Under the pieces are notes generated by a model, which had not been told where the DNA came from, searched no databases, and was given only the letters and a program-made list of their open reading frames with translations. Of a stretch of DNA of 25,594 bases, positions 8,292 through 16,199 are shown piece by piece. The stretch is from an uncultured Mucilaginibacter sp. Its GTDB lineage: Bacteria; Bacteroidota; Bacteroidia; Sphingobacteriales; Sphingobacteriaceae. The position numbers and the translations under genes were made by a program. Location of the stretch: the NCBI RefSeq assembly GCF_946481715.1, contig NZ_CAMLOV010000069.1:1-25594 (forward strand), read 5' to 3'. Each line of letters starts with the position of its first letter. Position 1 is the stretch's first letter.

Positions 8292-9754
8292 AGCGCCTCC
8301 TCCAGTCTGTTCAGCTTTAACTTTTCTATGTAGGTGCGGGGTGCATGGTAAAATACCGAAAGGGCTTTCCGTAGTGTATTATTTGTTATCGCGGACGGCT
8401 GTTTCAGCAGGTTTACCAGGCTATTTTTAGCCAAATGTTTATGGTAGTTTTGGTGCACATAGCTGTGCAACTGCTTGTAATAGGGCGCGGGGAAGGTATT
8501 AGTAAACATAAGCGCCATCTCGTCGGAGTCGGACCAGTTGGTTTTCTTTTTCAGTTCGGCCTTAACCTTTTCATAAAAACCCGTGCCGGGTAAGGGGTAC
8601 GAAACCGAGATCCCAATCTCAAATGGCAGCAGCCGGTTTATCATATCAATGGTTAGCTCAATATCATCTTTTGTTTCGCCGGGGTAACCAAATTGAATAA
8701 AAAACGACGGTTTTATGCCGTGCTTTTTCATTAGCGCAGTAGCTTTTGCAATTTGGGCCGCGGTAATGCCCTTATCCATCGCATCCAGTATTTTCTGCGA
8801 GCCGCTTTCGGCACCTATCCATACATTTTCGCATCCCGATCTGGTAAGGGCGGCCACCAATTCTTCGTCCAACAGCAAATCAGCGCGGGATTGTATCTTG
8901 AATTTGATGCAGATATTCTCCTGCTCAAGCAAACGCGCAAATTCTAAAACCCATCCTGGTTTCAGCCCAAAAATATCATCGCAAAACCAGATATGATCCA
9001 TCTGGTAATTTTGCTTTAGCAGCTTTATTTCTGCCACGACGTTTTGCGGGCTGCGCGAGTTGTAGCGATTGCCGTAAATAGGTTTAGCGCACCAGTTGCA
9101 TTTATAGGGGCATCCGCGTGTGGTACCAATGTTTACAGAGAAATAACCCGCGTGCTGCATCCACAGATCACGGTATTTGTTCATATCCACCAAATCCCAT
9201 GCGGGCAATGGCAGGCTATCGAGGTCTTTTAGTACCGGTCGGGCCATGGTTTTAACTACTTTATCCCCATCATAATAAGCAAGCCCCAGGATGCCCCCAT
9301 ATTGGTTACTCCCATTTTTAAGATGGGCACAAAGTTCCAGCAGCGTATGCTCAGCCTCCCCGATAATCACAAAATCGGCACCTTCGGCAAGGTACTCGGC
9401 ATAGCGGTCGGTAGCGTCTGAACTGGAAACGACGACGATACAGCCGCGTTCCTTAGCGAGCTTACACATTTTAAATGCGGCCTCGCGCATATTAGTGAGG
9501 CACATTTTGGTGAGGTAGTTAAAACCATCATCATATATCACAAAAAAATCGGGTTGATTTTCTTCTATCGCAGGGATCACTTCGCCCGCACTGTGCGAAA
9601 ACATAGTATCAAACAAACTCACTTCATAACCCTGTTGCCGCATCAAAGAGGCCGCGTACAAAGTCCCTAATGGCGCATAGGGTTGCCCGATGGCCCATTG
9701 CTTTGGGTCGAAACGTAAAAAGTAGGAGTGCGTGAATAATATGCTGCTCATCAT
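8288..9754 (-). CDS. B12-binding-type radical SAM protein
   Basis: This protein has about 488 residues. Residues 1-190 fit the cobalamin-binding Rossmann-like domain (APLGTLYAASLMRQQGYEV, then GEAEHTLLEL), though the classical DxHxxG cobalamin ligand motif is not seen. The radical SAM core follows with GCPYKCNWC at about 214-222, the CxxxCxxC cluster motif, and later GAESGSQKILDAMDKG. Class B enzymes of this type methylate unactivated carbon or phosphorus, or rearrange the carbon skeleton. Several codons near the start are possible: a TTG at 9757 and ATGs at 9754 and 9751. I chose the first ATG. The gene begins 4 bp past the stop of the SPASM gene and overlaps the next methyltransferase by 4 bp. 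Substrate not inferable. Confidence 0.85.
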   Translation of the reverse strand: MMSSILFTHSYFLRFDPKQWAIGQPYAPLGTLYAASLMRQQGYEVSLFDTMFSHSAGEVIPAIEENQPDFFVIYDDGFNYLTKMCLTNMREAAFKMCKLAKERGCIVVVSSSDATDRYAEYLAEGADFVIIGEAEHTLLELCAHLKNGSNQYGGILGLAYYDGDKVVKTMARPVLKDLDSLPLPAWDLVDMNKYRDLWMQHAGYFSVNIGTTRGCPYKCNWCAKPIYGNRYNSRSPQNVVAEIKLLKQNYQMDHIWFCDDIFGLKPGWVLEFARLLEQENICIKFKIQSRADLLLDEELVAALTRSGCENVWIGAESGSQKILDAMDKGITAAQIAKATALMKKHGIKPSFFIQFGYPGETKDDIELTIDMINRLLPFEIGISVSYPLPGTGFYEKVKAELKKKTNWSDSDEMALMFTNTFPAPYYKQLHSYVHQNYHKHLAKNSLVNLLKQPSAITNNTLRKALSVFYHAPRTYIEKLKLNRLEEAL

Positions 9755-9758
9755 CAAG

Positions 9759-10805
9759 TCAATTAAGCTTCGCCAATGGCGATAAATTCAAAGCACACAC
9801 ACACTTTACACAGGTTGGGTTTGTACGCATATCAAGCGTGCGGCGAAAATTTACAGATGCATCGCTGTTCAATATTTCTGTAAGGGATGAATCCCGGATA
9901 TTGCCTGTTGCTTCATGAAAAAAGCAGGGGCGTACACTGCCATCAGCCTCTATCACCGCCGATACCCATGGCGCATTGCACTTTTTAAAGGGGAAAAAAT
10001 TGACGTGATAAAAAGCCGCGTAATAACGATAAATATCACGCAGTTTTTCGGGTGATTCGGCTATGAAATTTTCGGCGAAATTGCTTTTGTCGGCAATAAT
10101 AGCTTCTACAGTGCCCTTTAATTCTGCTAATTCATTTTCACCGGGCAATATTTCATGCTGTTTGGGTTCGCTCCAGGCTGTTTGGCGATTAAAAGCGTGG
10201 CTGCTTACATCGGCGGGCAAAAAGCTCACCTGGTTTAGGTCCATATCTTTTGCAGCGTTAATAATTGCCTGCCAGTTGCGGAAATTTAAACGATGGATTA
10301 CCGTGCGGGCGCTGATTGGATAATTTGGCGCTAATGATCGGATGTATTCCACCCCTTCCTTTAGTTTTCTAAATGCACCCGGGATATCGCGGATGGCATC
10401 ATGTAATGCCTCGTCGCCATCCAGCGAGAGGATAAGATCATCAACCCATTCTATAATTTGCGAAGCATGCCTTTTGATAGATAAGCCCGTAGAGAGCAGT
10501 GTAATTTTCATTTTTTGCTGCTTTAGGATTCGGCAAAGACTGAAAAAATTTGCATTCAGCAACGCCTCCCCGCCCGACATAAGCACCTGCTGCGTACCCA
10601 ATTGTATTAAGTTTGCCAATAGCCCGCTGATGTCTTGCTCGGTTAGCTGTTTTAGGTTTTTGTTATCCTTCCAAATATCGCACATTACACAGCGGCAGTT
10701 ACAGGCACTATGAGGCATTAAAATAACCACCGGCAGTGCAGCTATTTTATGCGTTTGCAGGGTACGGTAACGCTTAAAGGTATGGTATACGCCCTGGCCT
10801 ATCAT
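9759..10805 (-). CDS. Radical SAM protein with SPASM-like C-terminus
   Basis: This 348-residue protein has the cluster motif CNCRCVMC at 35-42 (CxxxCxxC at 35, 39 and 42), the SAM-contact MSGGE at 76-80, and a C-terminal Cys set at about 276, 294, 332, 335 and 337, consistent with an auxiliary iron-sulfur cluster of SPASM or twitch type. Such enzymes oxidise or cross-link peptides, or dehydrogenate sugars and cyclitols. No small precursor peptide gene is evident beside it, so a carbohydrate or cyclitol substrate is at least as plausible as a peptide. The start overlaps the stop of the upstream methyltransferase by 4 bp (ATGA). Confidence 0.85.
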   Translation of the reverse strand: MIGQGVYHTFKRYRTLQTHKIAALPVVILMPHSACNCRCVMCDIWKDNKNLKQLTEQDISGLLANLIQLGTQQVLMSGGEALLNANFFSLCRILKQQKMKITLLSTGLSIKRHASQIIEWVDDLILSLDGDEALHDAIRDIPGAFRKLKEGVEYIRSLAPNYPISARTVIHRLNFRNWQAIINAAKDMDLNQVSFLPADVSSHAFNRQTAWSEPKQHEILPGENELAELKGTVEAIIADKSNFAENFIAESPEKLRDIYRYYAAFYHVNFFPFKKCNAPWVSAVIEADGSVRPCFFHEATGNIRDSSLTEILNSDASVNFRRTLDMRTNPTCVKCVCALNLSPLAKLN

Positions 10806-11545
10806 GCGTCAGTGTTGTTTATTTGTATCCAGTAAAAGGGGCTGCCTTTCAATAATCGATTTTTTAGGCTGTGCGGGTTGCTTAATATTTGATGATCGAA
10901 ACCTGCCAGTTCATCCAACCGGTGATGAAAATACAATGCTGCCATTTCCGGGTAGCGCATGGATGAATAATATTCCTGCGTCCGTAAAACGGCGTTGTCA
11001 ACCGTGAGGGGGGTATAAAAATTACTGTCGAGGATGTGTATCTCGCCCCTTGCAGCAAGGTAGCCCAGCATCTGATCGAGCGTATCCGCCAGCGGCGCAA
11101 AATATTGGATAGAAGCTGCAAAAACGATCACATCAAATTTAACCCCAACAAAACCGCTGCTATCATGGCTGCCGCCAAAAAATTGCAGGTTCTTGCTTTT
11201 AAAAACCCTTTTTGCCTGGTTAATTTCCACCCGGTTTACATCTATGGCAAATACGTTGGCATCTTTTATTTGTGCCAACTTTGCTGCCAGCCAGCCATTA
11301 CCGCAGCCTACCTCCAAAATATTTAAGGGCTTTTTCTTTTTGGCGAGGTAATTTACCAACTTTTCAGATGAGCGTTTCCTTATTTGCCATTCCTTAACAT
11401 GCAAGTGCGCTGGGCTTATTTCCGGCAGCCTCATTAATTCTTCGTCTGTATAAATCCTGCCCTCCAGTCCGCGCACGGCAAGGTACAACAGCTCAAAATC
11501 GGGCGAAGCTTCTTTAGGTGCTATATCAATTTGCTGCAAGGCCAT
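10802..11545 (-). CDS. Class I SAM-dependent methyltransferase
   Basis: This 247-residue protein has a clear SAM-binding motif LEVGCGNGWLAAKL at about 77-90 and the acidic strand-2 end AIDVNR near 99-104. A segment of about 70 residues precedes the Rossmann fold. Later segments (VIVFAASIQYF, GEIHILDSNFY) match motifs of small-molecule methyltransferases. It lies 2 bp after the stop of the B12-type radical SAM gene at 11547-13049 and overlaps the SPASM gene by 4 bp, so it is the second gene of the unit. Its acceptor is unknown; context suggests a glycan building block or an intermediate made by the neighbouring radical SAM enzymes. Confidence 0.8.
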   Translation of the reverse strand: MALQQIDIAPKEASPDFELLYLAVRGLEGRIYTDEELMRLPEISPAHLHVKEWQIRKRSSEKLVNYLAKKKKPLNILEVGCGNGWLAAKLAQIKDANVFAIDVNRVEINQAKRVFKSKNLQFFGGSHDSSGFVGVKFDVIVFAASIQYFAPLADTLDQMLGYLAARGEIHILDSNFYTPLTVDNAVLRTQEYYSSMRYPEMAALYFHHRLDELAGFDHQILSNPHSLKNRLLKGSPFYWIQINNTDA

Positions 11546-11546
11546 G

Positions 11547-13049
11547 TTAAAATCCTTGTATCTCCGGCTGGCGGTAGCGCCATACCTTTTGTAAAAGCTT
11601 TATTTCGTAAGGGTATTGGTAGATATCAACCTTGTAGCGTAAGCCGGCAATTAACTTTATTGCTTTACGTTTTAGCCAGTTGAGACGGATATCGGTAACT
11701 GTTGGGTAAACGCCGTTCAGTACGGTTTCAAAATTCCTTATCTTGTCTATCATCTCAGGTGTGAGCCACGGCGTAAGCGGGTTTTTCCGCAGATCGAAAC
11801 TTTCCCATGCCGGGCTTATCCAATCCTCCAATGTTTCGGGGAAACGGAAACCGCTCGATAACACCTGTTTATACAATTCCGAGCCTTCGGTAGGCACCGG
11901 GCTGTAAGTGTAGATCACTATCTCGGTTTTGGGGTTTACTGCCTTTACTTTTTTGATGAAATCAATCTCGAAATCTATCTGCGCCAGCACTTGCTGCTGC
12001 GTTGGCGCCGGGGTGCCTAACACAAAAGAGTATTCGGGGATGATATCGAATTTTTTTAGTCGTTCGGCAAACTCGATGATCTGGTCGCCGGTTTGAGTGC
12101 CACCTTTATCCATTTGTTCTAAAATGGCGTTGTTACCGCTTTCGGCGCCAAAGAAGATGATCTTGCAGCCCGACTCGCGAATAGCTTGCAGGGAAGAGTC
12201 TTTGAATTTATGCATAGTGTCAATGCGGGCCATGCCCCACCACGTCATGTTCTCCGGTTTAATAAGTCGCGCAAATTCTACTGCGCGCTTTTCGGATACA
12301 AAGAAGTTATTATCATGAAACTCGATGGCGTCCGCTCCCCATTTATCCTTAATGTACTTTACATCCTTATAAACCGATTGAGCCGATTTTGCCTTCCACC
12401 GCGCCTCGTAAATAGGCACCACTGCGCAAAACGAGCAGGTAAAAGGACAGCCAATGCTGGAGTGGTACGCCAGCGTTTTCCCGCCCAAATAAGTCTTTCC
12501 AAGGAATTTAGGGATAGGGTAAAAATTGGCCAGTTTATCGTAGGGCAGCGGCGGAAGCGAATCCTGATCTATCAGGTCTTCCTTGGCGGTTTTAAATATC
12601 CTGCCGTCAGTAGCTTTATAAATGAGGTTTTTGATAAATTCGAAGGGTTGCCCGTTTTCCAAAGCATCTATTAAAGCGGGAAAGGCATGGTCGCCGGGGC
12701 CGTTAATAATAAAATCAACATAACCCGAGTAAAGCACCGCATTAGGCTGGTTGGACGGAAAATAGCCCCCCCAAATCATTTTTGTATACGGGTATTTGGC
12801 TTTTATGAACTTTGCGATGGTGATCGCTTGTTTTAATTGCGGACCAGGCATTACAGTAAAGCCCAGGTATTTTATACCGCCGCCCGCCACATAGCTATCT
12901 ATTTTCGCTAACGGGTCGGCCTCGCAGTTGCCGTCTACTACTACCCAACCATATTTGCCCTCTACCGAGGCTGCAATGTTTAAAATTGAATTGGGTATCC
13001 GGTACTTGTTTATCGAACTTTTGGGGTTAAATAATAATATCTTGTCCAT
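11547..13049 (-). CDS. B12-binding-type radical SAM protein (first gene of the unit)
   Basis: This 500-residue protein has an N-terminal region of about 1-150 that fits a cobalamin-binding fold (VVVDGNCEADPL, WGGYFPSNQP, DFIINGPGDHAFPALIDAL). The radical SAM core carries GCPFTCSFC at about 200-208, then DNNFF and FFGAESGNNAILEQMDKGG. As in the related gene at 8288-9754, no DxHxxG motif is visible, so cobalamin use is a family-based inference. The two proteins share architecture but are clearly diverged and are not a recent duplication. It is the promoter-proximal gene of the five-gene minus-strand unit and faces the divergent methyltransferase across a 237-bp gap. Substrate unknown. Confidence 0.85.
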   Translation of the reverse strand: MDKILLFNPKSSINKYRIPNSILNIAASVEGKYGWVVVDGNCEADPLAKIDSYVAGGGIKYLGFTVMPGPQLKQAITIAKFIKAKYPYTKMIWGGYFPSNQPNAVLYSGYVDFIINGPGDHAFPALIDALENGQPFEFIKNLIYKATDGRIFKTAKEDLIDQDSLPPLPYDKLANFYPIPKFLGKTYLGGKTLAYHSSIGCPFTCSFCAVVPIYEARWKAKSAQSVYKDVKYIKDKWGADAIEFHDNNFFVSEKRAVEFARLIKPENMTWWGMARIDTMHKFKDSSLQAIRESGCKIIFFGAESGNNAILEQMDKGGTQTGDQIIEFAERLKKFDIIPEYSFVLGTPAPTQQQVLAQIDFEIDFIKKVKAVNPKTEIVIYTYSPVPTEGSELYKQVLSSGFRFPETLEDWISPAWESFDLRKNPLTPWLTPEMIDKIRNFETVLNGVYPTVTDIRLNWLKRKAIKLIAGLRYKVDIYQYPYEIKLLQKVWRYRQPEIQGF

Positions 13050-13084
13050 TCGGTATCGCCCGGCTTTTACTTATTTCTATCAAA

Positions 13085-13132
13085 ATCCCCGCGGTGATGA
13101 GGTGTTACCTCACCACACTAAAAACCGGGGAT
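13085..13132. repeat. Palindromic intergenic repeat, copy 1
   Basis: The outer arms ATCCCCG (13085-13091) and CGGGGAT (13126-13132) are a perfect 7-bp inverted repeat. Inside them TGAGGT (13098-13103) pairs with ACCTCA (13107-13112) around a 3-nt loop, giving a two-stem structure. The order of elements matches copy 2 about 100 bp downstream. No T-tract follows in either direction, so it is not a typical terminator. Confidence 0.55.
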
Positions 13133-13186
13133 GCCCATATAACAAAACTTAATCAATCTCAATATCTGCCCACACATTTATAAATA

Positions 13187-13238
13187 CGCCGGCGAATGAT
13201 AGGGCGTTGCCTCGCCACTTAAATAAACCGGTGCTGGC
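13187..13238. repeat. Palindromic intergenic repeat, diverged copy 2
   Basis: The layout matches copy 1: outer arms CGCCGG (13187-13192) and CCGGTG (13228-13233), paired with one G-T wobble, and an inner hairpin GGGC-GTT-GCCT (13202-13212). It shares the core pattern GTTRCCTCRCCAC with copy 1. Where copy 1 has a T-A pair closing the inner loop, this copy has C-G, so pairing is kept while sequence changed. Confidence 0.5.
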
Positions 13239-13286
13239 AACCTTTGGCAAACAGCGGTCGTAACTGTTAATAACCAGGTCAAAACA

Positions 13287-14048
13287 ATGCCAACTGTCAT
13301 CGCATCGCTTAAAAACTACGTTAAACAACACCTGTTTCCATCGCCCGTAAAAGAGAAGGGCTCGGTGGAGGCATATGATATATGGTCTAAAAATTATGAC
13401 GAACAGCCCGGCAATTTAATGCTCGACCTGGACGAGGAAGTATTCTCCAAACTATTGGCTAACCTGCCTGTACAGAATAAAAAAGTAGCGGATATTGGAT
13501 GCGGCACCGGCAGGCACTGGCAAAAGATATTAAACCGGCGCCCAGCAACACTTACAGGCTTTGATGTATCATCGGGCATGCTGCGCAGGCTGGAGCAAAA
13601 ATTCCCTGGGGCGCAAACTTACCAGATAACCGATAACTTGTTTAAAGATATCCCCTCCAAAAGCTATGATACTATTGTATCTACACTTACCGTGGCGCAT
13701 ATCAACAATATCGCCGAGGCCTTAAAGGCCTGGTGCCGGATCATAAAAGACACCGGCGATATTGTTATAACGGATTTTCACCCCAGCACACTGGCATATG
13801 GCGGTAAACGCACGTTTCGGCACGATAACTCTCTGGTAGCGGTACAAAACTTTGTGCACCTCACCGGTACTATCAAAGAAATACTTTTGGATCACCATTT
13901 CCGGCTAATAACGCAGGAGGAAATGAAGATAGATGAATCGGTTAAGCATTATTACGAAAAGCAGAAGGCGTTGCAGGTTTACGAAAGCTATAAAGGTTTC
14001 CCGATAATTTACGGGATGCATTTTAGGAGGGGAAATGATCCTAAATAA
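13287..14048 (+). CDS. Class I SAM-dependent methyltransferase
   Basis: This 253-residue protein has motif I VADIGCGTGRH at about 67-77, the strand-2 acid in GFDVSSGM at 91-98, and TIVSTLTVAHI as the motif after strand 4. The N-terminal segment AYDIWSKNYDEQPGN is typical of ubiE/UbiG-like small-molecule methyltransferases. It is the first gene of the plus-strand unit, divergent from the radical SAM genes, and its end overlaps the amidohydrolase start by 14 bp. The C-terminal 90 residues hold HFHPSTLAYGG-like and VKHYYEKQ segments that are probably substrate contacts. The substrate is not known. Confidence 0.8.
   Translation: MPTVIASLKNYVKQHLFPSPVKEKGSVEAYDIWSKNYDEQPGNLMLDLDEEVFSKLLANLPVQNKKVADIGCGTGRHWQKILNRRPATLTGFDVSSGMLRRLEQKFPGAQTYQITDNLFKDIPSKSYDTIVSTLTVAHINNIAEALKAWCRIIKDTGDIVITDFHPSTLAYGGKRTFRHDNSLVAVQNFVHLTGTIKEILLDHHFRLITQEEMKIDESVKHYYEKQKALQVYESYKGFPIIYGMHFRRGNDPK
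14025..14030 (+). promoter_or_regulatory. Strong Shine-Dalgarno before the amidohydrolase
   Basis: AGGAGG sits 4 bp before the ATG at 14035 and is the best purine box noticed in the window. It lies inside the end of the methyltransferase gene and fixes the amidohydrolase start despite the 14-bp overlap. Confidence 0.6.
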
Positions 14049-15195
14049 TCTGCAACTGATCAATGGCGATACGGTAAGTATCCATGTAAGCAATGGCAAA
14101 ATTGCACAACTGTCGGCCACGCCGTTAGCTGAAAAAGGCACCCAGCAAGTGGTTTTTTATAACTCGCGGGTTTTCCCGGGGCTTATTAACTCGCATGACC
14201 ACCTCGATTTCAACCTTTTCCCCAAATTAGGCAGCCATACCTATAAAACTTATACCGAATGGGGCGAGTACATCCATAAAGCTTATGCCGATGATATTGC
14301 TGCAGTACTAAAAATACCGGCTGCGCTTCGTGTCCGGTGGGGTATTTATAAAAACCTGCTATGCGGCGTTACCACAGTAGCCAACCACGGGCAGTGCCCC
14401 AAACTGAACGAGGAACTGATAACACTTATAGAAAACAAGCAGGACCTGCATTCCATTGCCTTTGAAAAAGGATGGAAAAAAGGGCTGAACAATCCCCTGA
14501 AGATGTGGCAGCCCGTTGTAATGCATATTGGCGAAGGCACCAATACTGCCGCGCATAGCGAGATAGACGAACTTATCCGCTGGAATTTATTGCACCGCAA
14601 ACTAATAGGCATACATTGCGTTGCGCTTAGCCCGGCGCAGGCAAGGGCTTTTAAGGCGCTGGTGTGGTGTCCGCAATCCAATTATTTTTTATTAAATGCA
14701 ACTGCGCCGGTTAACCGTTTAAAAAAATACACCAACATCTTATTCGGCACAGATTCTACCCTAACCAGCGACTGGGATATTTGGGCGCACATTTCCCTTG
14801 CTCGTAGTACGCAAATGCTTAGCGATGAGGAATTATTCCATTCGCTTACAAGCAGGGCAGCCGGAGTTTGGAAGCTAAACTGCGGCCGCATTGAGGAAGG
14901 CTTTGATGCCGACTTCGTTGTGGTTAAAAATACAGGGGTTGAGGGCCTGGGTGCCTTTTATAATATAGTACCCGAAGATATTTTGATGGTAATGAGCAGA
15001 GGGGCCATCAGGCTATTCGACCAAAGTTTATACCATCAGTTAAACGATATCCCGTTAAACCAATTCAGTAAAGTGTACAGCGGCGGAAGGATAAAATATG
15101 TACAAGGAGATTTACACGGGCTGATGAAAGAAATACGGCAATACAAGGCCGATACCCAATTCCCTGTTTACATCCCATCCGAACCTGCTGCCTGA
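14035..15195 (+). CDS. Metal-dependent amidohydrolase/deaminase-family enzyme
   Basis: This 386-residue protein has the layout of the amidohydrolase superfamily: a short beta-sandwich start, then FPGLINSHDHLDFN with the HxH metal ligands at 54 and 56, MHIGEG with His 164, GIHCVAL with His 194, and FGTDST with Asp 240. The full set of metal and catalytic ligands seems kept, so it is probably active. A late return to the sandwich (GRIEEGFDADFVVVKNTG) is also typical. The closest general types are cytosine deaminase and AtzB/TrzN-like hydrolases, which act on C-N bonds of small molecules. In a glycan locus such an enzyme is unexpected; it may remove an amine or acyl group from a precursor. It lies 2 bp before the deacetylase gene. 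Confidence 0.8.
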   Translation: MILNNLQLINGDTVSIHVSNGKIAQLSATPLAEKGTQQVVFYNSRVFPGLINSHDHLDFNLFPKLGSHTYKTYTEWGEYIHKAYADDIAAVLKIPAALRVRWGIYKNLLCGVTTVANHGQCPKLNEELITLIENKQDLHSIAFEKGWKKGLNNPLKMWQPVVMHIGEGTNTAAHSEIDELIRWNLLHRKLIGIHCVALSPAQARAFKALVWCPQSNYFLLNATAPVNRLKKYTNILFGTDSTLTSDWDIWAHISLARSTQMLSDEELFHSLTSRAAGVWKLNCGRIEEGFDADFVVVKNTGVEGLGAFYNIVPEDILMVMSRGAIRLFDQSLYHQLNDIPLNQFSKVYSGGRIKYVQGDLHGLMKEIRQYKADTQFPVYIPSEPAA

Positions 15196-15197
15196 AA

Positions 15198-16199
15198 ATG
15201 AGCGTATTAGAAAAACTAATAACCAAAACCAGCCTCAAAGCCCGCTATATACAGGGCAATATTTCGCACTTTATTGGGGCTGACAAAAGCTATTATGAAA
15301 GGGCAAGAGGGAGCCGAATATTGGCCTATCATGGCGTTTGCCAATCCGAACCTACCAAATTCAACACTCTTTTTATTACCCGAAAAATTTTTGAACAACA
15401 CCTTCAGTATTATAAAAGGTACTTTAATGCACTATCGCTGGATGAGTACTATTTGGAGCAAAAAAGTGCGAAAAAATTTAACATTTGCCTCACTTTCGAC
15501 GATGGATTTGCAAACAATTACAAATATGTGCTGCCTTTACTGCACCAATACCAAATCCCGGCAACTTTTTTTGTAACAGCCATTAGCGCGGCCAGTTACA
15601 ATATCTTATGGAACGATATATTGAGCCTGGCAGGCAGGTGCGGGCCGCCATCCGTCGTGTTTAAAAACCAAACGTACCATAAAAATCGTATTAACCATTA
15701 CACCAATGCCGATGGCCTAAGTTTGAATATGAAGTTAAGAAATACAGGCTTTGCCGAAAAGGCGGAACTTATTCGCCTGCTGGATAGACTGTGCCTTTTT
15801 CATAAAAACAAGCAGCACGAAGACTACTGGCTGCAGATGACATCCGACCAGATCAGGCAGGCATCAGCATCGCCGTATATTACTATTGGCGCACATGGTT
15901 ATTACCATAACGATTTGGCGGGCATACCCCTTGCTGATGCCGCCAAAGAAATGAAGCAAAGCAAGCAATATCTGGAGGGTATTATCGGGAACGAGGTAAA
16001 ATGCATCGCTTTCCCTTACGGTAGTTACAACCGCGATGTTGTAGCGGCAGCAAAAGCTTGCGGTTATACACAACTACTGGCTACAGATTTTAATACCCCG
16101 GATGATAGTTGTGACGTATCAATGCGGGAACGGCTTACCATAAACCCCTTTATATCAATCACAAACCAAATGCATGCAAACATTAGAGGAGCATATTGA
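15198..16199 (+). CDS. Polysaccharide deacetylase-family protein (NodB-like)
   Basis: This 333-residue protein has the NodB homology motifs: TFDDG at 99-103 (catalytic base and metal Asp), HGYYH at 233-237 (two metal His) and FPYGSYN at 272-278. These fit a metal-dependent carbohydrate esterase 4 enzyme that removes N- or O-acetyl groups. The spacing between the first motif and the His motif is about 130 residues, longer than in minimal NodB, with an insert that includes the WNDIL segment. The N-terminus lacks a clear signal peptide, so the enzyme may act in the cytoplasm on precursors or lipid-linked sugars. It begins 3 bp after the amidohydrolase stop, and the next gene starts 26 bp before its end. 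Confidence 0.85.
   Translation: MSVLEKLITKTSLKARYIQGNISHFIGADKSYYERARGSRILAYHGVCQSEPTKFNTLFITRKIFEQHLQYYKRYFNALSLDEYYLEQKSAKKFNICLTFDDGFANNYKYVLPLLHQYQIPATFFVTAISAASYNILWNDILSLAGRCGPPSVVFKNQTYHKNRINHYTNADGLSLNMKLRNTGFAEKAELIRLLDRLCLFHKNKQHEDYWLQMTSDQIRQASASPYITIGAHGYYHNDLAGIPLADAAKEMKQSKQYLEGIIGNEVKCIAFPYGSYNRDVVAAAKACGYTQLLATDFNTPDDSCDVSMRERLTINPFISITNQMHANIRGAY

Larger units (their letters stand above)
13050..13286. promoter_or_regulatory. Divergent intergenic region, probable promoters for both modification units
   Basis: This 237-bp gap lies between the start of the radical SAM unit (minus) and the start of the methyltransferase-amidohydrolase unit (plus), so both promoters should lie here. 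I found no good match to the Bacteroidota consensus (TAnnTTTG with an upstream TTG) on either strand. About 100 bp of it is taken by two palindromic repeat copies, annotated separately. Open frames crossing it are not convincing genes. Confidence 0.4.

Noticed and set aside
12186..12674. A 162-residue plus-strand frame inside the B12-type radical SAM gene
   Set aside because: It is antisense to a gene with clear motifs, and its sequence shows no domain pattern and a run of basic residues typical of shadow frames.
13149..13331. A 60-residue minus-strand frame with several Cys upstream of the radical SAM unit, as a precursor peptide
   Set aside because: It needs a GTG start, reads antisense through the first codons of the methyltransferase gene and through palindromic repeat copy 2, and has no leader-core layout or ribosome site.
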